From the NCBI RefSeq assembly GCF_022865125.1, contig NZ_CP094828.1, positions 1 through 64,000 of the forward strand: a stretch of 64,000 nt of DNA, read 5' to 3'. Positions 1-8,531 of the stretch are shown in pieces. The position numbers were made by a program, and so were the translations under genes. This DNA comes from Acuticoccus sp. I52.16.1 (GTDB lineage: Bacteria > Pseudomonadota > Alphaproteobacteria > Rhizobiales > Amorphaceae). Below the pieces are notes generated by a model, which worked only from the letters and a program-made list of their open reading frames with translations, did not search any database and had not been told where the DNA came from. How positions within the stretch are numbered: position 1 is the first letter of the stretch; every line of letters begins with the position of its first letter.

Positions 1-1
1 G

Positions 2-211
2 CCCGGCGCCCTGCCGCGCACCCGCCTCGCCTACGTCGCCGATGCCCGAGGCCAGGGCCGGCCCCAGGACCAAGGCGCCGCGGCGACCTACGACGGCGGC
101 TCCACCCAGAGCGGCGAGCCCACCGCCCGGCGCGGCGGCGGCCCGGCGAGCGCCAATGCGACCGAGGACGATGCGGCCGAGGGCGAAGGCGGCGCCGAGG
201 CGGCCGAGTAG
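2..211 (+). CDS. C-terminal end of an unidentified protein (5' end outside window)
   Basis: The frame is open from the first bases to a TAG at 209-211, giving about 69 residues. The visible part starts with a basic stretch (PRTRLAYVADARGQ) and passes into a low-complexity Gly/Ala/Glu/Asp tail ending in AEGEGGAEAAE. No catalytic motif or membrane segment is visible, so no function can be given. The tail looks like a disordered acidic extension. Reading-frame assignment rests on codon pattern and on the fact that the next gene on the other strand ends 9 bases later, a usual convergent arrangement. Confidence 0.5.
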   Translation, partial: PGALPRTRLAYVADARGQGRPQDQGAAATYDGGSTQSGEPTARRGGGPASANATEDDAAEGEGGAEAAE

Positions 212-220
212 CCGCCCCCG

Positions 221-493
221 TCAGCGCCGCAAGGGGGCGCCCAGCTGGGTCCCGTGGCCCTTCAAGACGAAGCGCTCGCGGTCGCCGGTCAGGATCCAGA
301 CCAGTTCGTCGATGTTGGAGATCATCTGGTCGGCCGAGGCGCGGGCCAACGAGCGTGGCGGCGAGCCGGCCCGCAGTTCGATCATCGCTTGTCGGCAATG
401 GCCGAGACGGGCGACGACGGCATCACGGTCGACATGGGGCAAGGAGCGGCGAGACATGACCTCATCAAAGCATATGTTCTCGTTGTGTTCCAT
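221..493 (-). CDS. Small hypothetical protein, 90 residues
   Basis: I do not recognise the family. The protein begins MEHNENICF, has a basic central part (SRRSLPHVDRDAVVARLG) and two short predicted helices, the second with DELVWILTGDRERFVL. It has no signal peptide or membrane segment and should be cytoplasmic. The open frame continues upstream to 604, but that extension covers the leader region of the divergent aldolase gene, and the ATG at 493 is the more natural start. Its stop lies 9 bases from the stop of the convergent partial gene. Confidence 0.5.
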   Translation of the reverse strand: MEHNENICFDEVMSRRSLPHVDRDAVVARLGHCRQAMIELRAGSPPRSLARASADQMISNIDELVWILTGDRERFVLKGHGTQLGAPLRR

Positions 494-603
494 ACCTAAA
501 TCGGCGCCGTGGCTCCCTTGCGGCGCATCGCGTCGCATCGGGGACGTTGCGGTCTGGAGCCGGCCGGGGTTGCATGGTAGCTGACCGGAAACTGATGTGC
601 GCA

Positions 604-1569
604 ATGATGCAGGAGAAGCTGGTGGCTCATCGTCTGACGGAGGACGCGCGCGGCGTCTACATCATCTCGGCAACCCCGTTCACCGACGACGGCGCCATCG
701 ACCACACCAGCATCGACAAGCTGACCGACTTCTACCTCGAGAGCGGCGTCGACGGGATCACGATCCTGGGCATCATGGGCGAGGCGCCCAAGCTGACGGG
801 GCCGGAGTCGATCGCGGTGCTGACCCAGGTGCTGGAGCGCGTCGACGGGCGCGTGCCGGTGATCGTCGGCGTCTCCAATCCGGGGCTCGACAACATGTAC
901 GCCCTCGCCGAGACGGCGATGGACAAGGGCGCGGCCGGCGTCATGGTCGCCCCCAATGCGGCCGCCAAGACCGAGAGCAACGTCATCAACCTGTTCGAGG
1001 TGATCGGCAAGAAGCTCGACGGTGTGCCGATCGTCTATCAGGACTTCCCCCTCACCACCTCGATGCCGATCTCGGCGGGCGGGTTCGCCGCGCTGGTGGA
1101 GGCGGTGCCGAACGTCGTGATGCTGAAGCACGAGGACTGGCCGGGCCTTCCCAAGCTCACCGCGGTGCGGCAGACGTCGCAGCAGCGCGGCACGCGGCGT
1201 GTCTCGATCCTGTGCGGCAACGGCGGCCTCTACCTGCCGCAGGAGCTGGCCCGCGGGGCCGACGGCGCGATGACCGGCTTCGCCTACCCCGAGATGCTGG
1301 TCGAGGTGGTCAAGCGCTTCCACGCCGGCGACCAGGACGGCGCGGAGGACGTGTTCGACACCTACCTGCCGCTGGTCCGCCACGAGCAGCAGCCGGGCTT
1401 CGGCCTCGCGGTGCGCAAGGAGATCCTGCGCCGGCGCGGCATCATCGCCTCCGCCGCGACGCGCGCGCCGGGCCCCAAGCTCGACGCCACCGGCCATGCC
1501 GAGCTGACGCGGATGATGGAGCGCCTTGCCCGCCGGCTCGACGGTGGCATGGCGGCCGCCGCGCAGTAG
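604..1569 (+). CDS. Dihydrodipicolinate synthase (DapA/NAL) family aldolase
   Basis: TIM-barrel class I aldolase of the DapA/N-acetylneuraminate lyase superfamily, about 321 residues, cytoplasmic. The Schiff-base lysine is expected at K175 (VVMLKHEDWPG) and the partner tyrosine at Y145 (IVYQDFP). The phosphate/carboxylate loop that reads GTTGE in true DapA is GIMGEAP here, so this is more likely a catabolic or specialised member (for example a keto-acid or pyruvate aldolase) than the lysine-biosynthesis enzyme. ATG 604 and ATG 607 are both possible starts; an in-frame ATG at 574 would add an uncharacteristic leader. A terminator follows 33 bases after the stop, so the gene is monocistronic. 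Substrate unknown. Confidence 0.8.
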   Translation: MMQEKLVAHRLTEDARGVYIISATPFTDDGAIDHTSIDKLTDFYLESGVDGITILGIMGEAPKLTGPESIAVLTQVLERVDGRVPVIVGVSNPGLDNMYALAETAMDKGAAGVMVAPNAAAKTESNVINLFEVIGKKLDGVPIVYQDFPLTTSMPISAGGFAALVEAVPNVVMLKHEDWPGLPKLTAVRQTSQQRGTRRVSILCGNGGLYLPQELARGADGAMTGFAYPEMLVEVVKRFHAGDQDGAEDVFDTYLPLVRHEQQPGFGLAVRKEILRRRGIIASAATRAPGPKLDATGHAELTRMMERLARRLDGGMAAAAQ

Positions 1570-1602
1570 GCCGCGGCGAGACCCCCGAAGGACGAGGACG
1601 AG

Positions 1603-1628
1603 GCCCGCGTCACGCGACGCGGGCTTTT
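1603..1628 (+). terminator. Rho-independent terminator of the aldolase gene
   Basis: A perfect 9-bp stem GCCCGCGTC / GACGCGGGC with a 4-base loop (ACGC) is followed directly by TTTT. It lies between the convergent aldolase and thiD genes. Read from the minus strand there is no T-run after the stem, so it serves mainly the plus-strand gene. Confidence 0.85.
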
Positions 1629-2426
1629 CTATTGCGCATCCTGCCAGAGGGCGTGGAAATGATGGACCGGGCCATGGCCGTGACCGATGGACAGCCGGTC
1701 CGCCGCGGCGATCGCGCCGGAAATATAACGCTTCGCACCGGCGACGGCGTCCGCGAGGCCGGCCCCCTTCGCCAGATGCGCCGCGATCGCCGAGGAGAGC
1801 GTGCAGCCGGTTCCATGCGTGTTACGGGTGGCGACGCGCGGCGAGGTCAACCGCTGGCAAACCCCGTTGACGCACAGGATGTCGACGCTCTCGCCCCCTT
1901 CCAGGTGCCCGCCTTTGAGGAGGATGGCCGGACCGCGATCGGCCAGCGCCAGCGCCTGCTCGCGCATCTGCGCCTCGCCGGTCGCCTCGGCCGTGCCCAG
2001 CAGGACCGCCGCCTCGGGCACGTTGGGTGTGACGATGGTCGCGACGCCGAAGAGCCGCTCGCGCAGCGCCGCCACCGCCTCCTGCGGCACCAGACGATGG
2101 CCGGAGGCGGACACCATCACCGGGTCGAGCACCACCGGGACCGGAACCGCGGCCAGCATGTCGGCCAGCCGGTCGATCAGGGCGACGTCGGCCAGCATGC
2201 CGATCTTGATGGCCGCGACGTCGAGGTCGGACATGACCGACGTGAGCTGGTCGGCGACGAAGTCCGCCGGGATCGGAAAGACCCCCTGCACACCGATGGT
2301 GTTCTGCGCCGTCAGCGCGGTGATGACGCTGGCACCATAGACGCCCAGCGCCGCGAAGGTCTTCAGGTCGGCCTGGATGCCCGCGCCGCCGCCGGAGTCG
2401 GAGCCCGCGATGGTGAGCGCGATCAC
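1629..2426 (-). CDS. thiD: Hydroxymethylpyrimidine/phosphomethylpyrimidine kinase
   Basis: Phosphorylates HMP and HMP-phosphate to HMP-pyrophosphate, one of the two halves of thiamin. The ribokinase-fold signatures are clear: [17 protein letters not shown] near the N-terminus and the ATP/anion-hole motif [18 protein letters not shown] near residue 210. Length of 265 residues is normal for ThiD. The start is a GTG whose bases overlap the TGA of the upstream thiM-thiE gene (GTGA), so translation is coupled. With the upstream fusion it completes salvage of HMP and thiazole into thiamin phosphate, under the TPP riboswitch. Confidence 0.95.
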   Translation of the reverse strand: MIALTIAGSDSGGGAGIQADLKTFAALGVYGASVITALTAQNTIGVQGVFPIPADFVADQLTSVMSDLDVAAIKIGMLADVALIDRLADMLAAVPVPVVLDPVMVSASGHRLVPQEAVAALRERLFGVATIVTPNVPEAAVLLGTAEATGEAQMREQALALADRGPAILLKGGHLEGGESVDILCVNGVCQRLTSPRVATRNTHGTGCTLSSAIAAHLAKGAGLADAVAGAKRYISGAIAAADRLSIGHGHGPVHHFHALWQDAQ

Positions 2427-3865
2427 GAGGTGGCCTCGTCGCTGCGTGCTCCGGCGAACGCGCGTCGCAGCGCCTCGGCCGCCGCGCGCGGCGAGGCGGC
2501 CTTGGTGATGGCGCTGATGACGGCGATCCCGTCCGCCCCGGCGCCGGCGAGCGCCTCGGCCCGCGCCTCGTCGATCCCGGCGATGGCGATGACCGGCAGG
2601 TCCGGCCGGCGCCGGCGCAGCCGTTCGGCGATGCGGCGAAACCCGTCGATGCCGATCGGCGGGTTGGGGTTCACCTTGCTCGTCGTCTCGAACACGCCGC
2701 CGACCGAGGCATAGTCGATCGGCTGGTCGTCCGCGGCGACGGCCTCCTCCAGGGTGTGGATCGTCAGGCCGATGATGGCGGTGGGGCCGGCGATCTCGCG
2801 CGCCTGCGCCGCCGTCAGGTCGCCGTGGCCGACATGGACACCGGCCGCACCCGCCGCCCGCGCGACGTCGGCCCGGTCGTTCACCAGGACGGGGACCGGC
2901 GAGGCGGCGACGAGGGCGCGTACCGCCGCCACCTGCTCGGCGGTGGAGCCGGTCTTGTCGCGCCACTGCACCAGTGTCACGCCCCCGGCGGTCGCCGCGC
3001 GCACGGTGCGCAGCGGGTCGGGCTCCCCTGGGCCGAGGAGCAGGTAGAGCCGCGGGTCGAGCGGCGGGGCGACGACGCGGATGCGGGCGGCGATGTCCTG
3101 CGCGTCGGCGGTGCCGATGGCGTCCAGCAGCGCGGTGGCGAACGATCCGGGGCCGGGGTTGCTGGGGGCCACCATCTCGCCGGAGACGTTCATCAGACTG
3201 AGGCCGGCGATCGCGGCCAGCAGCGGATCGCTCTCGATCGCCAGCATGGATGCGATCAGCATCCCCGCCGCGCACCCGGTGCCGGTGACGCGGGCGAGCT
3301 TGGACGTCCCGTTGGCGAGGTAGAGCGTCCGGTCGCCGGCGGCCGTGCGCACCGAGATGCGGTCGACCGCCCCGCTGGTGACGGCGACGGTCCCGTCCGG
3401 CACCGGGCCGAGCGCCAGCATCTCGGCCGCGTTGCCCTTCACGACCTTCGGTTCGTAGGCGAGCAGCTCTCGCGCGAAGGCGAGCCGGGCGGGCACGCGG
3501 TCGACCTTGACCGGATCAAGCATGAACGGCGTTCCGGTGCGCACGGCCGACAGGATCCCCGCCCGGCGCGCCGAATCGAGCATGCCCAGGTTGACGCAGA
3601 TCGCGCCCGATTTGGCGGCCATGGGGCGCACCTCCTCGGCGTCGACGGTCATCGAGATGTCGACCCCGGCGGCGGCGGCGACGTTGGCGACGAGGGGCTG
3701 GGCCACCGGCGCGACGAGCGCATGGACGCGAGGGCGGGCCATCGCGAGGCGGCCCAGCGTGGCGGCGACGTCGGCGACGGGGAAGGCCGGTGCCGTGACC
3801 GGACGGACCGCCGGCGCGGTATCGGGCGCGGCGGCGACGGACTGAGCGATAGATGGTGGCGTCAC
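2423..3865 (-). CDS. thiM-thiE: Bifunctional hydroxyethylthiazole kinase / thiamine-phosphate synthase (ThiM-ThiE fusion)
   Basis: A 480-residue two-domain protein. Residues ~35-260 are a hydroxyethylthiazole kinase: ANVAAAAG near 60, VVKGNAAEM near 141, and the ATP-site motif [11 protein letters not shown] with C198. Residues ~270-470 are thiamine-phosphate synthase: [38 protein letters not shown] and [13 protein letters not shown]. The protein would phosphorylate salvaged thiazole alcohol and join it to HMP-pyrophosphate. The kinase loop usually reading DPVGxGA is [11 protein letters not shown], a deviation worth noting. Residues 1-30 are an Ala/Pro-rich lead. Start is GTG at 3865, preceded by GGAG inside the 3' part of the TPP riboswitch. 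The next gene, thiD, overlaps by 4 bases. Confidence 0.92.
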   Translation of the reverse strand: MTPPSIAQSVAAAPDTAPAVRPVTAPAFPVADVAATLGRLAMARPRVHALVAPVAQPLVANVAAAAGVDISMTVDAEEVRPMAAKSGAICVNLGMLDSARRAGILSAVRTGTPFMLDPVKVDRVPARLAFARELLAYEPKVVKGNAAEMLALGPVPDGTVAVTSGAVDRISVRTAAGDRTLYLANGTSKLARVTGTGCAAGMLIASMLAIESDPLLAAIAGLSLMNVSGEMVAPSNPGPGSFATALLDAIGTADAQDIAARIRVVAPPLDPRLYLLLGPGEPDPLRTVRAATAGGVTLVQWRDKTGSTAEQVAAVRALVAASPVPVLVNDRADVARAAGAAGVHVGHGDLTAAQAREIAGPTAIIGLTIHTLEEAVAADDQPIDYASVGGVFETTSKVNPNPPIGIDGFRRIAERLRRRRPDLPVIAIAGIDEARAEALAGAGADGIAVISAITKAASPRAAAEALRRAFAGARSDEATS

Positions 3866-3873
3866 GCGGTCTC

Positions 3874-3953
3874 CAATCCCTTCGCCGGCATGACCCGGAG
3901 CAGGTTCGAGGGGTCGGCACGCGGCCTCTCAGCCCGAAGGCACCCCCTTGGAC
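3874..3953 (-). promoter_or_regulatory. TPP riboswitch (THI element)
   Basis: Read on the minus strand the element shows all conserved THI-box blocks in order: GGGGTGCC, GGCTGAGAGG (carrying the CTGAGA that binds the pyrimidine), ACCTGCTCCGGGTCATG and GCCGGCGAAGGGA. It ends about 9 bases before the GTG of thiM-thiE, so the Shine-Dalgarno GGAG is next to the last stem. By family knowledge TPP binding would shut translation (or transcription) of the salvage operon. The closeness to the ribosome site favours translational control. Confidence 0.95.
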
Positions 3954-4067
3954 GATTCAGTTCCTCGATATCTAGTGGGTTTTCCGGCCATCGCCAACAC
4001 CCGGCGGGGTTGCCGGGCGGGATCGTTTGGCGCATCAACGGGCAGCGGGAGGAGCCCAGAGGACCCT

Positions 4068-4304
4068 ATGACGCCGTTCTTCATCCTCATCAAATGCCAG
4101 CTCGGCCGGTCCTACGAGGTCGCCAACGCGTTGGCCGACGCCGAGATCGCCTCGGAGATCTACTCCACCGCGGGCGACTACGATCTCATCGTGAAATTCT
4201 ACGTCGACCGGGACACCGACATCGGCCACTTCGTGAACGAGAAGGTGCACGCGGTGCCGGGCATCCTCGACACCAAGTCGATCATCACCTTCAAGGCCTT
4301 TTAG
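4068..4304 (+). CDS. Stand-alone Lrp/AsnC ligand-binding (RAM) domain protein
   Basis: A 78-residue protein consisting of just the small-molecule-binding domain of Lrp/AsnC regulators (MTPFFILIKCQLG ... EIYSTAGDYDLIVKFYV ... VHAVPGILDTKSIITFKAF). The DNA-binding half is absent, so it is likely a ligand sensor or partner that assembles with full-length Lrp proteins or forms its own oligomers; this is inference from the fold. The start ATG at 4068 is chosen because GGGAGGAG sits about 15-20 bases upstream and AGAGGA 6 bases upstream, and homology begins at the first residue. A terminator follows 35 bases after the stop. Confidence 0.85.
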   Translation: MTPFFILIKCQLGRSYEVANALADAEIASEIYSTAGDYDLIVKFYVDRDTDIGHFVNEKVHAVPGILDTKSIITFKAF

Positions 4305-4339
4305 CCGGCCGCCCGTGGGCCGGCAGCCCGAACCGCACG

Positions 4340-4367
4340 ACGCCGCCCGCGAGGCGGCGTTTTCGTT
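4340..4367 (+). terminator. Rho-independent terminator after the RAM-domain gene
   Basis: Perfect 8-bp stem ACGCCGCC / GGCGGCGT with a 5-base loop, then TTTCGTT. It touches the stop codon of the convergent secreted-protein gene. On the minus strand no T-run follows. Confidence 0.8.
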
Positions 4368-5094
4368 ACTGGGTCCGGGGCGCGAAGTCGAAGGTCTGCG
4401 TGCCGCGGGCGGCCGCGGCGCTCGGCGGCGGCAGCGCGAGGCCGCCGGCGGCGGGGAGGGCCTGCGCCGCCGTGGGCGCCGGCGCGTAGGCTCCCGGTGC
4501 CGGGGGCACCACCGCGTAGGCGCCGCCGCCCGGCACCACGAGCCCGCGATCGGCGACGTCGGTCGCGGTGGCGGGCGTGTCGGACGCGCGGGTCACCTGG
4601 CGCGTGGCGGGCGAGCGAGAGGGCGGCGCGGCGGTCACCGGCACGCCCTGCTGCAGGACGCCCTGCTGCACCGAGGTCGGCACGAGGCGGGCCTGGCTCG
4701 GCGTGCCGCTGATCACACGGCGTGTCGCCGGCGACAGAAATTGTATCGCGTTGATGCTTTGCAGCCCGCTGTAGCAGGTGAAGGAAACGCGGATATCCGC
4801 CCCCTCCTCCGCCGCGACCAGCAGCCGCCCGGTCTCGAACAGCCACTTCGGCCGGTCGCGCTCGTAGACGTATTCGTTGGACGGGCAGGCCGACTGCGGC
4901 GCCTGCGCCATGATGGCGATGGTCTTGAAATTGTCGACATAGACCTCGGCGACCTGACCATCGAGGAAGATGCGCCCGGTGTCGCGCGTTTCGACCTGCG
5001 CGGGCGGGAGGTCCTGGCTCTGCGCCAGAGCCGGAGCGGACAGCCCGAGTGCGAGTAACAAGCCTGTGCATAAACGAGCGGCGTCGTACTTCAT
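4366..5094 (-). CDS. Secreted hypothetical protein with Ala/Pro-rich C-terminal half
   Basis: 242 residues. A clear Sec signal peptide (MKYDAARLCTGLLLALGLSAPALA, likely cleavage after ALA at ~24) is followed by a domain to about residue 130 with one pair of cysteines (C88-region SACPSNEYVYERD and SFTCYSGL), which may form a disulfide in the periplasm. The rest is a Pro/Ala/Gly-rich, presumably disordered tail. I do not recognise a named family. Upstream (5184-5198) lies a consensus CtrA box, which suggests cell-cycle control and perhaps an envelope or polar function. Confidence 0.7.
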   Translation of the reverse strand: MKYDAARLCTGLLLALGLSAPALAQSQDLPPAQVETRDTGRIFLDGQVAEVYVDNFKTIAIMAQAPQSACPSNEYVYERDRPKWLFETGRLLVAAEEGADIRVSFTCYSGLQSINAIQFLSPATRRVISGTPSQARLVPTSVQQGVLQQGVPVTAAPPSRSPATRQVTRASDTPATATDVADRGLVVPGGGAYAVVPPAPGAYAPAPTAAQALPAAGGLALPPPSAAAARGTQTFDFAPRTQ

Positions 5095-5183
5095 ACCATC
5101 AATCCCAGGGCGTCCGCGGTTCTCACAGTATAGACACGAGGCCGTTGATTTTCCAGACGACGAATGCCGTGACGCGGCGCACC

Positions 5184-5198
5184 TTAATTAATAGTTAA
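5184..5198. promoter_or_regulatory. CtrA-type binding site TTAA-N7-TTAA
   Basis: The 15 bases TTAATTAATAGTTAA match the alphaproteobacterial CtrA consensus TTAA-N7-TTAA exactly, and stand out in otherwise GC-rich DNA. The outer bases also make an inverted repeat CCTTAA/TTAAGG. The site is 90 bases upstream of the ATG of the minus-strand secreted protein and 115 bases beyond the end of the uracil-DNA glycosylase gene, so it can only serve the secreted-protein gene. Binding itself is not shown. Confidence 0.6.
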
Positions 5199-5312
5199 GG
5201 CTGTTCGCGCCGCGATCTGCTGGGCCGACACTTCGTGCCCCGGTGCGCGATCGCGGCACCGCCCGCCCCCCGCCACGTTCCTACTCCGGCCGAGCACCGG
5301 GCCGCGCACGGC

Positions 5313-5981
5313 TCACCCGCTCGCGGCCAGCAGCGCGGCGACGCGGGCGCGCAGCTCCGGCACCTGCTCGGCCTCGAACCACGGATTGCGCCGCAACCAC
5401 GCGTTGTTGCGCCACGAGGGATGCGGCAGCGCCATCACCGTGCGCGGGGCGGTCGCGGCGGCGATCTCGCGCCAGGATGCGACGACGTCGGTCAGCGTGC
5501 GGCGCCGCGTGGCCGGCAGATGATAGTCGAGCGCGTAGCGGCCGATGCACAGGAGGAGTTGCAGCCGCGGCAGCACGGCGAACAGCGCGTCGTGCCAGGT
5601 GGCACGGCACTCGCGGCGGGGCGGCCGGTCACCGCCGTTCTTGTCGAGCCCCGGAAAGCAGAAGCCCATCGGGATCACGGCGATGCGGCTGGCGTCGTAA
5701 AAGGTCGCCTCGTCAACGCCCATCCACCCCCGTAGCCGCACGCCGGACGGGTCGAAGAAGGGGCGCCGTGCCCGGTGCGCCAGGTTACCGGGCGCCTGCC
5801 CGCACACCGCGATCCGCGCCGTCGCCGAGAGCTGGAAGACCGGTCGCGGCGCCTGGGGCAGCGGGGGGCCGACCGGCGCCCTGACGCACCGGTCGCAAGC
5901 GTTGATGCCCGCGACGATCTCCGCGAGCGCCGCATCGTCCGCCCGCCGCCGCACGTCGGCGGGGGGCGGTCGTCCGGTCAC
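5313..5981 (-). CDS. Uracil-DNA glycosylase, Fe-S (family 4-like)
   Basis: Removes uracil from DNA as the first step of base-excision repair. In the 222 residues the water-activating motif is GQAPG (61-65) and the DNA-intercalation motif is HPSWRN (187-192). Four cysteines at 29, 32, 108 and 125 have the spacing C-x2-C-x75-C-x16-C, as expected for the 4Fe-4S cluster of family 4/5 enzymes. The GTG start at 5981 overlaps the stop of cobT (GTGA); this start is preferred because the frame upstream only shadows cobT. It is probably transcribed with cobT but the pathway link is not evident. Confidence 0.85.
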   Translation of the reverse strand: MTGRPPPADVRRRADDAALAEIVAGINACDRCVRAPVGPPLPQAPRPVFQLSATARIAVCGQAPGNLAHRARRPFFDPSGVRLRGWMGVDEATFYDASRIAVIPMGFCFPGLDKNGGDRPPRRECRATWHDALFAVLPRLQLLLCIGRYALDYHLPATRRRTLTDVVASWREIAAATAPRTVMALPHPSWRNNAWLRRNPWFEAEQVPELRARVAALLAASG

Positions 5982-6994
5982 GCCGGACCGTCGACGCCCG
6001 CCTCGGCGAAGGTCGCCATCCCCGAGTGGCAGGCGGCGGCGGCCTTGACGATGCCCATGGCGAGCGCCGCCCCGGTCCCCTCTCCCAGCCGCATGCCGAG
6101 GTCGAGCACCGGGTCCGCGCCGAGCGCGTCCAGCGCGCGCACGTGCGCCGGCTCGGCCGAGCGATGGGCGAAGATGCAGTGCTCGATCGTCCCCGGCCCC
6201 ATCGCGTCGACCACCACGGCGGCGGCGGTCGCCACGAACCCGTCCACCACCACGGCGACGCCCTGCATGCGGGCCGCCAGGATCGCGCCGGCCATGGCGG
6301 CGATCTCGCGCCCGCCGATGCGCCGCAGCAGCACCAGCGGGTCCCGCTCGCCGGCGACGCGTTCCACCGCCTGGTCGATCACCGCCGCCTTGCGGGCCAG
6401 CGCCTCGCCGGCGACCCCGGTGCCGGGGCCGGCCCAGTCGCCCCCCGTGCCGCCCAGGATGGCGCAGCACAGCGCGGCGGCGACGGTTGTGTTGCCGATC
6501 CCCATCTCGCCCAGCCCCAGAAGGTCGACGTCGTTGGCGATCGCCTCCAGGCCGAAGGCCAACGTCGCCGCGGTGTCTCGCTCGGAGGTGAAGGCGTCCT
6601 CCACGGCGATGTCGCCGGTCGGCATGTCGACCGCGAGGTCGAACACCGAGAGGCCGATGCCGTAGGCGCCGCAGATCTGGTTGATGGCCGCTTTGCCGGC
6701 CCGAAAGTTCGCCAGCATCTGCGCGTTCACGCTCGACGGATAGGCCGAGACGCCACGCTCGGCGACCCCGTGGCTGGCGGCGAAGACGACCACGCGCGGT
6801 CGGTCCACCGTGGGCGGCGTCTTGCCGGTGACGGCGGTCAGCCACTCGGCGATGGATTCCAGGCGGCCCAGCGAGCCGGCAGGCTTGGTGAGCTGCGCCT
6901 CACGCGCGCGGGTGGCGCGCAGGGCGTCGGAATGGTCGGGGCGGGGCGCCCGCGCCAGGGCGCGGAAGTCGTCGAGCGGAGATGGATCGGTCAC
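5978..6994 (-). CDS. cobT: Nicotinate-nucleotide--dimethylbenzimidazole phosphoribosyltransferase
   Basis: Makes alpha-ribazole phosphate from nicotinate mononucleotide and dimethylbenzimidazole for the lower ligand of cobalamin. 338 residues, usual for CobT. Signatures include KPAGSLGRLE, VVVFAASHGVAERGVSAYP, LLGLGEMGIGNTTVAAAL and the substrate-site region ending GMRLGEGTGAALAM with the catalytic Glu in RLGEGTG. Start is GTG at 6994, 5 bases after the stop of the aspartic-protease gene. cobS, the next enzyme in nucleotide-loop assembly, is two genes upstream on the same strand. Confidence 0.95.
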   Translation of the reverse strand: MTDPSPLDDFRALARAPRPDHSDALRATRAREAQLTKPAGSLGRLESIAEWLTAVTGKTPPTVDRPRVVVFAASHGVAERGVSAYPSSVNAQMLANFRAGKAAINQICGAYGIGLSVFDLAVDMPTGDIAVEDAFTSERDTAATLAFGLEAIANDVDLLGLGEMGIGNTTVAAALCCAILGGTGGDWAGPGTGVAGEALARKAAVIDQAVERVAGERDPLVLLRRIGGREIAAMAGAILAARMQGVAVVVDGFVATAAAVVVDAMGPGTIEHCIFAHRSAEPAHVRALDALGADPVLDLGMRLGEGTGAALAMGIVKAAAACHSGMATFAEAGVDGPA

Positions 6995-6999
6995 AAGGC

Positions 7000-7731
7000 T
7001 CAGGGGTTCAGGATGAGACGGTCACGTCGCACGGCATAGCCGTCGAGCCGGTTGAGAAAGGTCATGCCCAGGAGGCTGGAGTCAAGGTCGCCGGGCCGGG
7101 CGACCGCCGCGCGCACGTCCTCGACCCGGATCGAGCCGATGGACAGCGAGCTGAGGCGCACCGGCGCCACCGTGGTCATGCCCCGCGCGGTCATCACCGG
7201 CAAGCTGTAGTCCAGCCGCTCGGCATGGAAGCCGGCGCGGCGCGCGTCGGCGGCGGCGAGGACGACGGTGCTGGCGCCGGTGTCGAACAGGAAGGTGACG
7301 GGCGTGTCGCCGACCTCGCCGTCGAGCACGAACTGGCCCCGGAAGCCGCGGCTGATGCTGACGCTCTCGCCCCGCGCGACCGGAGTGCCGGGCAGCAGCA
7401 CGCCGACGACGTCCCGCCCGACCAGTTCCAGCTGGTGGCGGTAGGTATAGCCGACGACGACGAGCGCGAAGATGCCGATCCAGATGACCGCGGTGCGCAA
7501 CAGCTCGCCGATCCGCACGTGCCGCGCGGCGAACAGCATGACCACAAGCACCGCCACGATGATGACCAGCTTGGTCGCCAGCGGGCCGGTATTGTCGATC
7601 GTGACGATGGTGGGTTCTGGCGTGTCGATGGCCTGGGCGAGCGCTGCGGCGGCCGGCATCCAAAGCGCGGCCGCGAGGCCGAGCAGCAGCCCCGCCCCGG
7701 CGATGGCGTCGCGCCGGCTGATCGCCCTCAT
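7000..7731 (-). CDS. Membrane-anchored retroviral-type aspartic protease
   Basis: 243 residues. Twin arginine-containing N-terminal hydrophobic segment (MRAISRRDAIAGAG..., to ~33), then two further membrane helices at ~52-70 and ~80-97. The protease domain follows with the active-site triad DTGAS at 150-154 and the hydrophobic pair motif SLLGMTFLNRL near the C-terminus. This matches the clan AA TIGR02281-type family, usually inner-membrane proteins that act as dimers. Its substrate is unknown. It sits between cobT (5 bases) and cobS (19 bases), so it may be co-transcribed with cobalamin genes without a metabolic link. Confidence 0.85.
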   Translation of the reverse strand: MRAISRRDAIAGAGLLLGLAAALWMPAAAALAQAIDTPEPTIVTIDNTGPLATKLVIIVAVLVVMLFAARHVRIGELLRTAVIWIGIFALVVVGYTYRHQLELVGRDVVGVLLPGTPVARGESVSISRGFRGQFVLDGEVGDTPVTFLFDTGASTVVLAAADARRAGFHAERLDYSLPVMTARGMTTVAPVRLSSLSIGSIRVEDVRAAVARPGDLDSSLLGMTFLNRLDGYAVRRDRLILNP

Positions 7732-7750
7732 GGCCCCGTCACGTCGTGTG

Positions 7751-8512
7751 TCATGCCAGAGAGATAGTGAAACCGGCCAGATATGAAAGGTCGCCGAGGA
7801 TCACTGCGGCACCGATGACGTCCCCGGTGTGTCCGCCGATCTTGGCGTCGGCGAGGCTGGCGACGGCCTTGGCGCTGCCGGCCGCGGTGAGACCCGCGAG
7901 GATGAAGCCGAGCGGCGAGACCCACAGCGTCAGCACCGCGGTGATGGCGAGCGCCATCAGCATCGCGGTGCGGAAGTCGTTCCCGGTGGGCCGGCCGGCG
8001 GAGGCGGCGAGCCCCCCGGTGCGCGCGTTGGGAAGCCCCGCCCACGGGAACAGCGCCACCGCCCGCCCCGCCACGGCCGCGGCGATGAAGAGGACGAGCG
8101 CCCATCCGCCGACCCGCTCGAAGAGTTGCGCCAGCAGCGCCGCCTTGAGCCCCACCGCCCCCACCAGCGCCAGCACGCCGTAGGTGCCGATGCGGCTGTC
8201 GCGCATGATCTCGAGCCGCCGGCCGATCGTCGCCGCGCCCCAGAAGCCGTCCGCACAATCGGCGAGGCCGTCCTCGTGCAGGGCGCCGGTGGTGACGGCG
8301 AGGGCGAGCGAGGCGACGAGGGCGGCCGCGAGCGGCGCGAGGCCGAGCCACCACGCAAGCCCCCCGGCGACCGCCGCCGGCCAGGCGATGACGACGGTCG
8401 CGGCCGGCAGGATCCACACGCACCGCGCCAAGGTCACATCGGCCGGGATGGGCACCGGAAGGCGCGAGTAGAAGCCGATGACGGCGCCCAGCGCCGGACG
8501 CCAAGGCGTCAT
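7751..8512 (-). CDS. cobS: Adenosylcobinamide-GDP ribazoletransferase (cobalamin synthase)
   Basis: Integral membrane enzyme that joins adenosylcobinamide-GDP to alpha-ribazole, the final joining step of cobalamin. 253 residues with about seven hydrophobic helices. The family motif ALHEDGLADCADGFWG (divalent metal and substrate site) lies near residue 70, and GRAVALFPWAGLP near 150. ATG at 8512 is the start; the frame is open further upstream but only as a shadow of dusA. dusA stops 19 bases upstream. Confidence 0.95.
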   Translation of the reverse strand: MTPWRPALGAVIGFYSRLPVPIPADVTLARCVWILPAATVVIAWPAAVAGGLAWWLGLAPLAAALVASLALAVTTGALHEDGLADCADGFWGAATIGRRLEIMRDSRIGTYGVLALVGAVGLKAALLAQLFERVGGWALVLFIAAAVAGRAVALFPWAGLPNARTGGLAASAGRPTGNDFRTAMLMALAITAVLTLWVSPLGFILAGLTAAGSAKAVASLADAKIGGHTGDVIGAAVILGDLSYLAGFTISLA

Positions 8513-8531
8513 CGTGACAGCCGCATGTCGA

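Noticed and set aside
5978-8512. Cobalamin riboswitch for cobT and cobS
   Set aside because: No B12-box sequence seen upstream of dusA, cobS, the protease gene or cobT.
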